From: Bradyrhizobium iriomotense
GTDB lineage: Bacteria > Pseudomonadota > Alphaproteobacteria > Rhizobiales > Xanthobacteraceae
Length of the DNA: 64,000 bases
Assembly (NCBI RefSeq): GCF_018130765.1
Contig: NZ_JAFCJZ010000016.1
Span: 62,001 to 126,000 of the forward strand
Reading direction: 5' to 3'
Part shown: piece after piece, positions 1 through 9,007 of the stretch
Position numbering within the stretch: the stretch's first letter is position 1
Layout: the number at the start of each line of letters is the position of its first letter
The notes under the pieces: model-generated
What the model saw: the letters and a program-made list of their open reading frames with translations, nothing else
Told to the model about the DNA's origin: nothing
Database searches by the model: none
Position numbers and translations under genes: made by a program

Positions 1-1
1 G

Positions 2-871
2 GTCGTTGCCTCGATCGCCGTCATCGGTCTTAACATCGCCTTTGGCTATGTGGGGCTCATCTCGCTGGGGCACGCCGCGTTCGTCGGGCTCGGTGCCTAC
101 ATCATGGCGATCTCAACGACGCGCCTTGGCCTTTCGCCGTGGCTTGCGATGCCGGCCGCCGTCGCGGCGACCGCTGCATTTGCGGTCGCGATCGGGTTGC
201 CGCTCCTGCGCCTCAAGGGGCACTATCTTGCGCTCGCGACGCTTGGGCTCAACGTTTCCTTCGTTATCGTTGCCTCGAACTGGCTCGAGATGACCGGCGG
301 CACCAATGGTATCGCGCAAATCCCATCGTTTTCCATCCTCCATCACGCCATCTCGGACGAGCGGTCATTTCTGTGGCTGGCGCTGGTCAGTCTTACGCTG
401 GTGGTCGTCGTGGCGACTCTGCTGCACCATTCGCGCTACGGACGCGCTCTCATCTCGGTGAGAGATGACGAGCTCGCCGCCGAGATGACCGGCATCGACA
501 CCACGAGGCTGAAAATCATGGGATTTGCGTTCTCGGCTGCCTACGCCGCCTTCGCCGGCTGCTTGTTCGCAAGCCACGTCCGGTTCATTTCGCCCGAAGA
601 TTTCTCCTATGCGCACTCCATAAACTATCTGGCGATGCTCATTGTCGGAGGGGAGGGCACCATCGTCGGCGCCATCCTGGGTTCCGTGCTGCTGACGTTC
701 CTGCCGGAGTGGTTGCGGTTCCTCGGCAACGCCTATCTTGCGTTGTTCGGACTTCTCGTCTTTCTCGTTCTTGTGTTCCTTCCGACTGGAATCGTCGGTC
801 TTCGCAAGTTCGTTCGAGGGCCGTCGCGGGTCGACCGCTCCGTGCAGGCCGCTGCGGAGGTGCGGCCATGA
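2..871 (+). CDS. livM: Branched-chain amino acid-type ABC transporter permease LivM (5' end outside window)
   Basis: This is one of the two inner-membrane permeases of a HAAT/LIV-type importer. The reading frame is open to the window edge, and the first visible residues (LNIAFGYVGLISLGHAAFVG) are the conserved LivM block, so the true start lies upstream and only about 50-70 residues are missing. The remaining 289 codons show several hydrophobic segments and the EAA-like loop (VRDDELAAEMTGIDTTRLKI), where LivM contacts the ATPases, followed by the usual SxDFSxAHSINYLxMLIVGGEGT block. The stop overlaps the next ATG (ATGA), so translation is coupled to livG. Substrate cannot be told from the permease; the catabolic genes downstream suggest a cyclic amide or amino-acid-like compound. 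Confidence 0.93.
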   Translation, partial: VVASIAVIGLNIAFGYVGLISLGHAAFVGLGAYIMAISTTRLGLSPWLAMPAAVAATAAFAVAIGLPLLRLKGHYLALATLGLNVSFVIVASNWLEMTGGTNGIAQIPSFSILHHAISDERSFLWLALVSLTLVVVVATLLHHSRYGRALISVRDDELAAEMTGIDTTRLKIMGFAFSAAYAAFAGCLFASHVRFISPEDFSYAHSINYLAMLIVGGEGTIVGAILGSVLLTFLPEWLRFLGNAYLALFGLLVFLVLVFLPTGIVGLRKFVRGPSRVDRSVQAAAEVRP

Positions 872-1605
872 CCATCCTCGACGCACGTAACATAAGCAAA
901 CGATATGGCGGCCTGGCTGCATTGACGGATGTCGACATGACGGTGTCGGCCGGAGAGTTTGTGGCGATAATCGGCCCTAACGGGGCCGGCAAGTCCACAC
1001 TGCTCAATGTGTTCACTGGCCTGGTCGTGCCCGATTCCGGCGCGGTGCTTCTCGCAGGCAACGATGTCACGCGACACGCGACCAACAGGCGGATCAAGGC
1101 GGGGTTGGGCAGGACATTCCAGCACGGACGGACGTTTCCGCGGCTCACGGTGCTCGAGAACGTCATGGTCGGCGCCGCGATCTGTCCGACTCTCGGCGAG
1201 AGGGCGCTGCGCGAAAGCGCGTTGCAGATCATCGAGCAGATGGGCCTTGCGGATATTGCCGACAACGCAATCAGGACGCTGTCCTACGGGCATCGCCGCA
1301 TGGTGGAGCTTGCCCGCGCTGTCGCTTGCAACCCGAAAGTATTGCTTTTGGACGAGCCTGCAGCCGGTCTGAATTCGGCCGAAGTCGCGCAGCTGGTCAA
1401 GCGCCTCGCTCACCTGCGTGAGAAGCATCAACTGGCGGTTGTTCTGATCGAGCACAACATGGGAATGGTCATGCGATTGGCCGAACGCATTGTGGTGCTG
1501 AATTTTGGTTCGAAGATCGCGGAGGGAGCGCCTGCGGAAATCCAGGCCAATCCTGCGGTGCTTTCGGCCTATCTCGGCGAGGGATACGCTCATGCTCGCG
1601 TGTAA
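868..1605 (+). CDS. livG: LIV-type ABC transporter ATP-binding protein LivG
   Basis: Cytoplasmic ATPase of the importer, 245 aa from the ATG that overlaps the livM stop; longer in-frame starts exist inside livM but would add sequence foreign to the family. Walker A is GPNGAGKST near residue 35, the signature is LSYGHRRMVELAR, Walker B is VLLLDEPAAGLN, and the H-loop is VLIEHNM. The family-typical insert (GLGRTFQHGRTFPRLTVLENVMV) separates LivG from LivF. It presumably forms the ATPase heterodimer with the next gene product. Confidence 0.95.
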   Translation: MTILDARNISKRYGGLAALTDVDMTVSAGEFVAIIGPNGAGKSTLLNVFTGLVVPDSGAVLLAGNDVTRHATNRRIKAGLGRTFQHGRTFPRLTVLENVMVGAAICPTLGERALRESALQIIEQMGLADIADNAIRTLSYGHRRMVELARAVACNPKVLLLDEPAAGLNSAEVAQLVKRLAHLREKHQLAVVLIEHNMGMVMRLAERIVVLNFGSKIAEGAPAEIQANPAVLSAYLGEGYAHARV

Positions 1606-2299
1606 CAACCTAACCATCGCTCACGGCGACGTCGTTGCCGTTTCCGGCGTCAACCTGCAGGTTGGAGCTGGAGAGACGGTCGCACTTATTGGCGCAAACG
1701 GCGCCGGGAAGACGACGCTGCTGCATACCATCTCAGGCCTGAACAAGGCACGCAGCGGCGACATTCAGCTCGACGGCACGTCGATCCTGCGACTGTCGAG
1801 CGACCGTCGCGTGGCGCTTGGTATTGCTCAGGCGCCGGAGGGGCGGCGCATCTTCCCGGGGTTGACGGTCGAGGAAAACCTCGTCGTCGCGACGGCTAAC
1901 TGGAAAAAGATACGGCAGTCGTGTGCGGACGATCTTGACCGCGTCTTCCAGCTCTTCCCGCGCCTAAAGGAACGCCGAACTCAGCTCGGTTGGTCGCTGT
2001 CCGGCGGGGAACAGCAGATGCTTGCGATCGGGCGCGCGTTGATGGCGCGTCCTCGGCTCTTGCTGCTGGACGAGCCGTCGCTGGGTTTGGCGCCACGGCT
2101 CGCCGAGGAAGTTTATGAGCGCGTCAAAGTGATCGCAAGTGCAGGCCTTACGATCCTTGTGGTCGAGCAGAACACTGTCCTGGCGCTCGCTGTGGCTGAT
2201 CGTGCCTATGTGCTGGAGGCCGGACGGGTCGTTCTGGACGGTAGCGCGGCAGAACTTCGGAACGACTCCCGCGTTCGCGAGGCCTATTTAGGGCGCTGA
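1592..2299 (+). CDS. livF: LIV-type ABC transporter ATP-binding protein LivF
   Basis: Second ATPase of the importer, 235 aa. The ATG at 1592 lies 14 bp inside livG and begins the expected short N-terminus (MLACNNLTIAHGDVVAVSGV). Walker A is GANGAGKTT, the LivF-specific APEGRRIFPGLTVEENL block is present, the signature is LSGGEQQMLAIGRALMARP, Walker B is LLLLDEPSLGLAP, and the H-loop residue is replaced as usual in LivF (VVEQN). Together with livM and livG it closes the transporter block; 89 bp separate it from hyuB, so one transcript is likely. Confidence 0.95.
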   Translation: MLACNNLTIAHGDVVAVSGVNLQVGAGETVALIGANGAGKTTLLHTISGLNKARSGDIQLDGTSILRLSSDRRVALGIAQAPEGRRIFPGLTVEENLVVATANWKKIRQSCADDLDRVFQLFPRLKERRTQLGWSLSGGEQQMLAIGRALMARPRLLLLDEPSLGLAPRLAEEVYERVKVIASAGLTILVVEQNTVLALAVADRAYVLEAGRVVLDGSAAELRNDSRVREAYLGR

Positions 2300-2388
2300 G
2301 AGGCGACGAGTGCTTCGTGAACACCGACAACGACGACACCACGATCAAGCCCACACCCAACGTCATCAACACGCCCGCAAGGTCAGCG

Positions 2389-4032
2389 ATGAAGCCAACT
2401 GTCGATCCCATCACCAGATCCGTAGTTCAGCACCGTCTCACCTCGATAGTCACTGAGATGGGCGAAGCGATGCTGCGGACCTCCTATTCGCAGATTCTCA
2501 ACTCCAGTCGGGACTTCTCGATCGCCATCTGCGACACAAGCGCCCGGCTGGTCGCGCAAGCGGATCATATCCCCATTCACGTCGGGGCGTTGCCTTGGGC
2601 GACACGAGCCGTCGAGGAGCGATTCAATGACATCGCACCGGGCGACGTCGTCCTTCTGAACGACCCCTATCATGGCGGGAGTCATTTGCAGGACATGACG
2701 ATCCTTGTCCCGATCTTCGATCAGGGGCGGCGATTGTTCTGGACGATCGTGCGCGCCCATTTGAGCGATGTCGGTGGTGCCACTTATGGTGGTTACAACC
2801 CGCACGCCAGCGAGATTTGGCAGGAAGGAATCCGTGTCCCGCCGATCAAGATCCACGAGGCCGGAAAACGCCGCGACGACATCATCGATATGCTGGCGCT
2901 CAACGTGCGCAATCCACGCGATTTCCACGGCGACTTCGCTGCGATGATCGGCGCCGCCCATCTCGGAGAGCGCCGGTTGGCGCGCTTGTTCGAAGAGCTC
3001 GGCTCCGCCGTTGTCGAGGAGGCGATCGAGATGATCCTCGATTCTGCCGAACGGCGGACGCGCCAGATCGTATCGAATTGGAAGGACGGGATCTTCCGCG
3101 GTGAAGCGTTCCTCGATGATGATGGCCGCGGCCGCGAGAACATCAGGATCGTGGCGAAGGTGACAAAGAAGGGGTCCGATATAGCGATTGATTTGTCGGA
3201 GTCGGATCCGCAGACGTCAAGCTTCGTCAACTCCTCACACGCGAATATGCAAGCCGCGGTCGTGATGGCGTTTGCCTATCTGATTGACGCCGACATTCCG
3301 AAAAACGCGGGGGCGCTCCGCCCGCTAAAAGTGACCGCCAGGAAAGGAACGGTGGTTTGGTCCGATCCCGGGTTGCCGGTGAGCTTCTGCACGAGTCATC
3401 CGTCAAATGAAATTATCGAAGCGATCGTAAAGGCAATGTCCCGGTGCTGTCCGGATCGCGCCATGGGAGGCTGGGGCCGTCGCTTCCGAATCGCGATCCA
3501 GGGCGAGAATCCGCGAACGGGGCGCCAATTCATTTGGCATATGTTTCAGGCCCGCCCGGGTGGTGGTGCTTCGTCGGCTGGTGACGGGTGGTCTTCGATC
3601 GGCGAATGGCATTCGGTCGGCGGCATCAAGTTTGGCAGCGTCGAGGTCGCAGAGGCACGGTTCCCGCTCCTCTTCCGTCACCACGAATTTCTCGCAAATT
3701 CCGGTGGCGACGGTCAATTTCGCGGTGGCCTCGGTGTAGCGCTCGACCTTGAAGTCAGGACTGAGAAGCCGGCTATCGCCAACACGGCTGGCGAAGGTGT
3801 CCGCCATGGATCTTGCGGCCTTCTCGGCGGGAGCGATGGCGCTCCGCATCGTTACAGCTTGGTTTCTCCCGGCCGCCCGCCGCGAGAGTTGAAAACGAAA
3901 GATGTCGGCATCGAGGTGTTGCCAGGCGACTGGTTCGAGGTGCGTTCGGCCGGAGGCGGCGGATGGGGGCCCCCTGAACAGCGGTCGGAACAGGCGCGAC
4001 GAGAAGATCGCCGACTGGGCTTTGTGAACTAA
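2389..4032 (+). CDS. hyuB: Hydantoinase/oxoprolinase B subunit family protein
   Basis: HyuB-type subunit of an ATP-dependent amidohydrolase (N-methylhydantoinase, 5-oxoprolinase and acetophenone carboxylase share this fold). Length 547 aa is normal. Recognisable blocks are DPITRSVVQHRLTSIVTEMG at the start, the RDFSIAICD/ADHIPIHVGA region, LNDPYHGGSHLQDMTIL, and the C-terminal GGGGWGPP ending. I chose the ATG at 2389 because AAGG sits 6 nt upstream and the homologous region begins there; a GTG at 2317 would add 24 residues. It precedes hyuA by 27 bp and the two must act together. Which amide or cyclic substrate is hydrolysed cannot be read from the sequence. Confidence 0.9.
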   Translation: MKPTVDPITRSVVQHRLTSIVTEMGEAMLRTSYSQILNSSRDFSIAICDTSARLVAQADHIPIHVGALPWATRAVEERFNDIAPGDVVLLNDPYHGGSHLQDMTILVPIFDQGRRLFWTIVRAHLSDVGGATYGGYNPHASEIWQEGIRVPPIKIHEAGKRRDDIIDMLALNVRNPRDFHGDFAAMIGAAHLGERRLARLFEELGSAVVEEAIEMILDSAERRTRQIVSNWKDGIFRGEAFLDDDGRGRENIRIVAKVTKKGSDIAIDLSESDPQTSSFVNSSHANMQAAVVMAFAYLIDADIPKNAGALRPLKVTARKGTVVWSDPGLPVSFCTSHPSNEIIEAIVKAMSRCCPDRAMGGWGRRFRIAIQGENPRTGRQFIWHMFQARPGGGASSAGDGWSSIGEWHSVGGIKFGSVEVAEARFPLLFRHHEFLANSGGDGQFRGGLGVALDLEVRTEKPAIANTAGEGVRHGSCGLLGGSDGAPHRYSLVSPGRPPRELKTKDVGIEVLPGDWFEVRSAGGGGWGPPEQRSEQARREDRRLGFVN

Positions 4033-4059
4033 CTTTCAGCAGCAAGCAGGTTCAATATC

Positions 4060-6141
4060 ATGTTGACCATCGGAATCGATGTCGGCGGCACGTTTACCGA
4101 CCTCGTGGCCATCGACGACACTGGCCGGACGATCTTCGCTAAATCGCCTTCGACACCGCAGGACCAATCTGTCGGCGTCATGGTTGGGCTCGAAGAGTTG
4201 GCGCGGCGGCTCGGCCTGTCGCGCGAAGCGATGCTCGGCAAGACAGAGCGGATTGTCCACGGGACAACCGTTGCAACCAACGCGCTTCTGGAGCGAAAGG
4301 GCGCCAAGGTGGCGCTCCTCACAACGGAAGGCCATCGCGACGTCATCGAGATGCGTGAGGGCCTGAAGGGCGACCGTTATAATCTCAGGTCCTCGCCACC
4401 GGCGCCCCTGGTGCCGCGCGACCTGCGCTTTGGCGTGCGGGAGCGGATTGGACCCCAGGGCGAGGTCATTGTACCGCTCGATGAGAACGCGTTGGATGAA
4501 GCGGTGAAGGCCATCCGTGCCTCCGGCGCGACGTCGGTCGCGCTGTGCTTCCTGCATTCCTATAGCAATCCAGCGCATGAAATCGCGGCAGCTGAGCGTC
4601 TCGCGCGCGAGCTACCGGAAGTCGATGTCTCACGATCCTCCGACGTGCTTCCGCAGATCAAGGAGTTCGAGCGGGTATCGACGACCATCGTCAATGCCTA
4701 CGTCGGTCCGGCTGTTCGACATTACCTGACTGGTCTCGAGCAGCGGCTGGGAGCGGCGGGTTTCACAGGCAGCTTGTTCATTATCCTTTCGCATGGCGGC
4801 ATGGCGCCGGTGGAAGAGGCTTGGCGCCTTGCTGCAGCGACCGTCTTGTCCGGTCCGGCGGGCGGTATCTCCGGCAGCCGGCGCTGCGCCGAACTCCTTG
4901 GAGTGCCCGATCTCGTGCCGTTCGATATGGGAGGCACCAGCACGGATATTTCTCTCATCGCGGACGGTCGCGCCTCGCTCTCGGCGGATGGCGGGCTCGC
5001 CGATCAGCGGATCGCACTGCGCAGCCTCGACATCGCCAGCATCGCGGCCGGCGGTGGATCGATCGCAAGCATCGATGCGAGCGGGGCTTTCCGCGTGGGC
5101 CCGGAAAGCGCGGGCTCGGTGCCCGGTCCAGCGTGCTATGGCAACGGCGGCAGCTCACCGACGGTAACTGATGCCAATCTGATTCTGGGTTATCTGGATG
5201 CGACGAGCTTCATGGGAGGACGTCGGCCACTTGACCAGCGTGCGGCAGAGGCTGCTATCGACCGGCTCGCCGATAAACTTGGACTAACGCGCGAAAAGGC
5301 GGCGGCCGGCGTTTTTCGCCTGGTTAATCTCGCGATGGCTGACGGCATCCGCCTCATGACGCTCAAGCGCGGCGTGGATCCTCGTCACTTCGCGCTGCTC
5401 AGCTTCGGGGGGGCTGCCGGCATTCACGCCGCGGAAGTCGCCCGGGAACTGGAGATGTCGCGCATTATCGTTCCGACCGAAGCATCGGTGTTGTCTGCAT
5501 GGGGCATGTTGACCAGCGACTTGCGTTACGAAATGAGTCGTACGCACTACCAATCGGATGACAAGTCGCCTGAAGCGCAGGTGCGTAATATGTACGCCGC
5601 CCTCGAGAAGCAGGCAACCGATCGGCTTCGCGCATGGTTCGCTGGTCCAATCGAGATCGAGCGGTCCGCCGAGATGCGATATGGCGAACAAGTCTTCGAG
5701 GTCGATGTGCCACTGACGGACGTCGATCTGAACGGATCCGATTTGATCGAGCAGATCGAGGGCCGTTTCCACCGCGCACATGAGGACCTCTATACCTATT
5801 CGTTGCGGGATGAAGAGGTGGTGCTGGTAAACGGACGAGCCGCGGCCGTCGGAATCGTGGCGAGAGCGGAGGACAGGATCGAGCCCGTCACCTCCGCGCC
5901 GGCGGCGGCCCACAAGCGGCGTAAGGCCTTTTTCAACAATGCGTGGACAGAGGTCGACGTCTATGCGGCCGAGAAGTTGAATCCAGGAAACGTGATCCAC
6001 GGGCCGGCCATCATCGAAGCCGAGACCACGACCGTCATCGTCAATGTCGGCGACCGGGCCACCGTCAACGCACGTCGCTGGCTCGACATCAAGGTCGCAA
6101 CGGTCCAGCACGCGGAGAAGGAGCTCGCGCTATCCGCTTGA
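4060..6141 (+). CDS. hyuA: Hydantoinase/oxoprolinase A subunit family protein
   Basis: ATP-using partner of HyuB, 693 aa. The N-terminus (MLTIGIDVGGTFTDLVAIDD) is the acetate-kinase/actin-type phosphate-binding motif of the family; a second one (VPFDMGGTSTDISLI) lies near residue 290, with SGPAGG just before. The C-terminal third has the usual FEVDVPL and HGPAIIEAETTTVIV blocks. HyuA/HyuB complexes spend ATP to open lactam or hydantoin rings, or carboxylate ketones. The placement between a LIV importer and a beta-keto-acid cleavage enzyme suggests ring opening of an imported compound, which is an inference. Confidence 0.92.
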   Translation: MLTIGIDVGGTFTDLVAIDDTGRTIFAKSPSTPQDQSVGVMVGLEELARRLGLSREAMLGKTERIVHGTTVATNALLERKGAKVALLTTEGHRDVIEMREGLKGDRYNLRSSPPAPLVPRDLRFGVRERIGPQGEVIVPLDENALDEAVKAIRASGATSVALCFLHSYSNPAHEIAAAERLARELPEVDVSRSSDVLPQIKEFERVSTTIVNAYVGPAVRHYLTGLEQRLGAAGFTGSLFIILSHGGMAPVEEAWRLAAATVLSGPAGGISGSRRCAELLGVPDLVPFDMGGTSTDISLIADGRASLSADGGLADQRIALRSLDIASIAAGGGSIASIDASGAFRVGPESAGSVPGPACYGNGGSSPTVTDANLILGYLDATSFMGGRRPLDQRAAEAAIDRLADKLGLTREKAAAGVFRLVNLAMADGIRLMTLKRGVDPRHFALLSFGGAAGIHAAEVARELEMSRIIVPTEASVLSAWGMLTSDLRYEMSRTHYQSDDKSPEAQVRNMYAALEKQATDRLRAWFAGPIEIERSAEMRYGEQVFEVDVPLTDVDLNGSDLIEQIEGRFHRAHEDLYTYSLRDEEVVLVNGRAAAVGIVARAEDRIEPVTSAPAAAHKRRKAFFNNAWTEVDVYAAEKLNPGNVIHGPAIIEAETTTVIVNVGDRATVNARRWLDIKVATVQHAEKELALSA

Positions 6142-6184
6142 GCTGGATGACCGGCTCCGCGGCAGCTGTTCCTAGGAAATGACT

Positions 6185-7078
6185 ATGAACTTCTCTCGTC
6201 CCACAATTGTCACTTGCGCTGTGACCGGCAATCTGACCCTGCCGAGCCAGAGCCCGTACTTGCCGGTCACACCCGCGCAAATTGCGGCGTCCTGTATCGA
6301 GGCCGCCCACGCTGGCGCCGCCATCGTGCACATTCATGTGCGTAACCCGAAGACCAGTGCGCCATCGATGGAGCTGGATCTTTACCGACAGGTCGTCGAG
6401 CGCATCAAGGACAGCGGTACCGACGTGCTCGTGAACCTCACGACCGGGCCTGGCCAGCGCTTCGTTCCGGGCAGCGAAGACCCGGCGGTTGCCGGTCCCG
6501 GAACATCCCTGATGCGGGGCGAGGCGAGGGTGGTCCACGTGGAGGCGCTGCAGCCGGAGATCTGCACCCTCGATCTCAACACTATGTACTCTTTCGGCTC
6601 GGTCGTCATCAACACGCCAGACTCCCTGCGCGTGATGGCGGCTCGCATTCGTGCAGCCGGTACCGCGCCCGAGCTTGAGATATTCAATCCCGGAGACGTG
6701 ATCCTGGCGCGTGATTTGGCCGCAGAAGGCGTGTTGCCCGAGCGGAATTTCCTGCAATTCGTGCTCGGGGTGAAATACGCGACGCCGGCGAACGCCGAGA
6801 TGCTGTCCGCTCTTGTCCGCATGCTGCCCGCGGGCTGGGAGTGGAGCGCCTTTGGCGTTGGCCGCATGTCATTCCCCACTGTTGCATTGTCGGTGCTGCT
6901 GGGCGGCCACGTGCGCGTCGGTATGGAAGATAATCTCCAGATCGAGAAAGGGGTACTCGCACGCACCAACGCGGAACTCGTCGGCAAGGCGGTCCGCATC
7001 GTTGCGGATCTCGGCTCTCGCGCGGCCTCTCCCAAGGAAGCGCGCGAGATCCTGTCGCTCCACAAATCCGGAAACTAG
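6185..7078 (+). CDS. Beta-keto acid cleavage enzyme (BKACE, DUF849 family)
   Basis: BKACE proteins condense a beta-keto acid with acetyl-CoA and split it into acetoacetate and a new acyl-CoA. At about 297 aa the length fits. The zinc-binding HxH pair is in AAIVHIHVRNP (His49 and His51 from this start) and the family NLTTGPGQRF block follows; EIFNPGDV and FGVGRMSFP are typical further on. AGGAA lies 6 nt before the ATG at 6185; the ATG two codons earlier (6179) would sit directly on that ribosome site. It follows hyuA by 43 bp. With the beta-amino-acid-type aminotransferase nearby, the likely substrate is a beta-keto acid made by transamination. Confidence 0.88.
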   Translation: MNFSRPTIVTCAVTGNLTLPSQSPYLPVTPAQIAASCIEAAHAGAAIVHIHVRNPKTSAPSMELDLYRQVVERIKDSGTDVLVNLTTGPGQRFVPGSEDPAVAGPGTSLMRGEARVVHVEALQPEICTLDLNTMYSFGSVVINTPDSLRVMAARIRAAGTAPELEIFNPGDVILARDLAAEGVLPERNFLQFVLGVKYATPANAEMLSALVRMLPAGWEWSAFGVGRMSFPTVALSVLLGGHVRVGMEDNLQIEKGVLARTNAELVGKAVRIVADLGSRAASPKEAREILSLHKSGN

Positions 7079-7138
7079 TTTGAGGTAGCCGTCCGCCCCC
7101 GACGATGGGCGTCGGCCTAAACTGCAAAGGCGATATGC

Positions 7139-8497
7139 ATGACCACGATCGAGAGCCACGTGTCGGCGAATCAAATGCAGCGGAGTTCGAGTACGATTGT
7201 CCCCATCGAGGCGCTTCGCTCGGAATGGCTCGCCGAGTACGATCGCAAGCATGCGAAGTCTTCGGCGGCAAACCGCAAGGCCTCGGCTTCCATCGCTGCG
7301 ACCCAGCGAACGCGCTTCAATTCGGGCATGCCGTTTCCCGTGTACGTCGCCGAGGGAGCCGGTGCCTGGTTCACGGACATCGATGGGAATCGCTTCCTAG
7401 ACTGCAACGCAGGTTGGAATGCGTCATTGTTTGGTCGCGGCAATCCCGCGATCACGGCAGCCATCGCCGATGCCGGTGCCCGTCTAGGCGCTCCCGGCGG
7501 TGCAATGCACCCGAGCCTGGTCCGCGATGAGTTCGCAGCGATGGTCTGCAGCCGAATCCCAGGTGCTGAACGCGTCGTCTTCGCGCCATCCGGCTCCGAG
7601 GCGAACACCTATGCGCTACGGCTGGCACGCAGTGCCACGGGGCGCCAGAAGGTTCTCCGGGTGCGCGGCGGATTCCACGGGCAGAACGACCATCTGCTGC
7701 AAGGAGGGTCATCGCTGCGGGGACTGCCGGCCGGGCTCGCGGCGTGGCAGATCGATATGCCGTACAACGACACCGATCAATCGGTCAGGCTGATCGAACA
7801 GCATGCTTCGGAATTGGCTGCCGTCATCGTCGAGCCGATGATGACCATTCCGGGCGCCGTCCATCAACGCAACGGATACCTTCAGGAAATCCGGACCGCA
7901 GCTCTAAACAATGGGGTGCCGTTCATTCTCGATGAGATCATTACCGGAAACCGCTTTGCTGTTGGTGGCGCGGCGGAGTTGCTCGAACTCTCTCCGGCGC
8001 CGGACCTAACGGTAATCGGCAAAATGCTCGGCGGTGGCCTTCCCGTCGCCGCAGTGGTCGGGCGGGCGGAACTCGTTGAGCAGCCGATCAGCGCCTCGAA
8101 CACGCACGCGCAAAATCCCGTCGCTCTGGCCGCATCGGTTGCCAACATGAAGCTGGCAACCCCGGAGGTCTTCGCGCGCGTGTGTGCGCAAGGAGCGCGC
8201 CTGCGTGACGGACTTCGCAAGGCCGTGGAGGATCTGCGGATCCCTGTGCAGGTGACGGGCGAAGGTCCGTGCGTCGGCATCCACTTCACGGACGAGGATG
8301 TCGTTGACGCCGACACCGCCGAGCGCGGCAACCAGGATCTGTGGCGCTTGATGTGCCTAGGAGTGACCAATCGCGGCCTGGCGATTACGTCGCGCACGTT
8401 AGGCCCGATCGCGCCGTACACAGGCGAGGACGTGGAGCACGTCATCGGCGTCTTCACAGGTACCTTGCGCCAGATCGATCAGGCAGCGGCCGTTTGA
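7139..8497 (+). CDS. Class III PLP aminotransferase, glutamate-1-semialdehyde aminomutase-like
   Basis: 452 aa fold-type I PLP enzyme. The cofactor sites are visible: SGSEAN at 151-156 (phosphate binding), GGFHG near 177-181, LDEIITGNRF with Asp265 against the pyridine nitrogen, and Lys295 in IGKMLGGGLP for the Schiff base. The start has AAAGG 8 nt upstream. The protein carries a longer N-terminal arm (about 60 residues) than standard GSA aminomutase. It is clearly related to, but not close to, the second aminotransferase at 9008. It probably transaminates an amino acid with the amino group beta or further from the carboxylate; the exact substrate is unknown. It cannot be a haem-pathway hemL on this context. 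Confidence 0.85.
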   Translation: MTTIESHVSANQMQRSSSTIVPIEALRSEWLAEYDRKHAKSSAANRKASASIAATQRTRFNSGMPFPVYVAEGAGAWFTDIDGNRFLDCNAGWNASLFGRGNPAITAAIADAGARLGAPGGAMHPSLVRDEFAAMVCSRIPGAERVVFAPSGSEANTYALRLARSATGRQKVLRVRGGFHGQNDHLLQGGSSLRGLPAGLAAWQIDMPYNDTDQSVRLIEQHASELAAVIVEPMMTIPGAVHQRNGYLQEIRTAALNNGVPFILDEIITGNRFAVGGAAELLELSPAPDLTVIGKMLGGGLPVAAVVGRAELVEQPISASNTHAQNPVALAASVANMKLATPEVFARVCAQGARLRDGLRKAVEDLRIPVQVTGEGPCVGIHFTDEDVVDADTAERGNQDLWRLMCLGVTNRGLAITSRTLGPIAPYTGEDVEHVIGVFTGTLRQIDQAAAV

Positions 8498-8524
8498 CGC
8501 CAACAAAGAACGAGGTTGTCCGAT

Positions 8525-8923
8525 ATGAATGAAGAATCTCACACACAGATCGTCAGCGAGGAGTTGCCAGTGCCGCGTGGTCACTTCAGTCACGCGGTGC
8601 GGGCTGGCAACACCGTCTATGTTTCGGGCCTGCTGCCCTTCGACGACGCAGGCGCCGTCGTCGCTCCAGGACAGATCGGGCCGCAGGCCGATCGGATCTT
8701 TGAGATCCTGGCGCGCGTCCTGCGCTCGGCCGGAGCCGGCTGCGCGGACGTTGTGCAGATGACGTCCTATGTCACCGATATAGCCAAACGTGCGGAGGTT
8801 AATGATGCCCGGGCACGGGTGTTTGGGGCAACGAGGCCGGCGAGCACGCTCGTCGAGGTGTCGGCGCTTGCCGCGCCTGGAGCGCTGATCGAAATCGACG
8901 CGATTGCGGTGATTCCCGGTTGA
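8525..8923 (+). CDS. Rid family protein (YjgF/YER057c/UK114), non-archetypal
   Basis: 132 aa protein with the complete Rid fold signature: SHAVRAGNTVYVSGLLPFD at residues 22-40 and STLVEVSALAAPGALIEIDA at 107-126. Archetypal RidA hydrolyses enamine/imine intermediates released by PLP enzymes and needs an Arg in the PARS-like motif (Arg105 in E. coli RidA); here the aligned position is Ser107 (RPASTLVEV). It therefore belongs with the Rid subfamilies lacking that Arg, often found inside catabolic operons. Start at ATG 8525 is set by CGAGG 9 nt upstream; a TTG at 8516 is less likely. It lies between two PLP aminotransferase genes, so a role in handling their unstable products is plausible. Confidence 0.88.
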   Translation: MNEESHTQIVSEELPVPRGHFSHAVRAGNTVYVSGLLPFDDAGAVVAPGQIGPQADRIFEILARVLRSAGAGCADVVQMTSYVTDIAKRAEVNDARARVFGATRPASTLVEVSALAAPGALIEIDAIAVIPG

Positions 8924-9007
8924 GGTTTGGCCACGCCCGCCGGCGATCTTGCGGCTGGCGTCGACGCGGTTCGTTCGACAATCAGAAAGGCAATTCGAGG
9001 AGGACTC

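Noticed and set aside
365..1617. Long minus-strand frames opposite livM and livG
   Set aside because: Both opposite genes carry unmistakable transporter motifs; the antisense products have no recognisable domains.
5284..6111. 275-codon minus-strand frame opposite hyuA
   Set aside because: Antisense to well-conserved hyuA; composition is that of a mirror frame.
6179..6184. ATG two codons before the chosen BKACE start
   Set aside because: It touches the AGGAA ribosome site, leaving no spacer; the ATG at 6185 has a normal 6-nt spacer.
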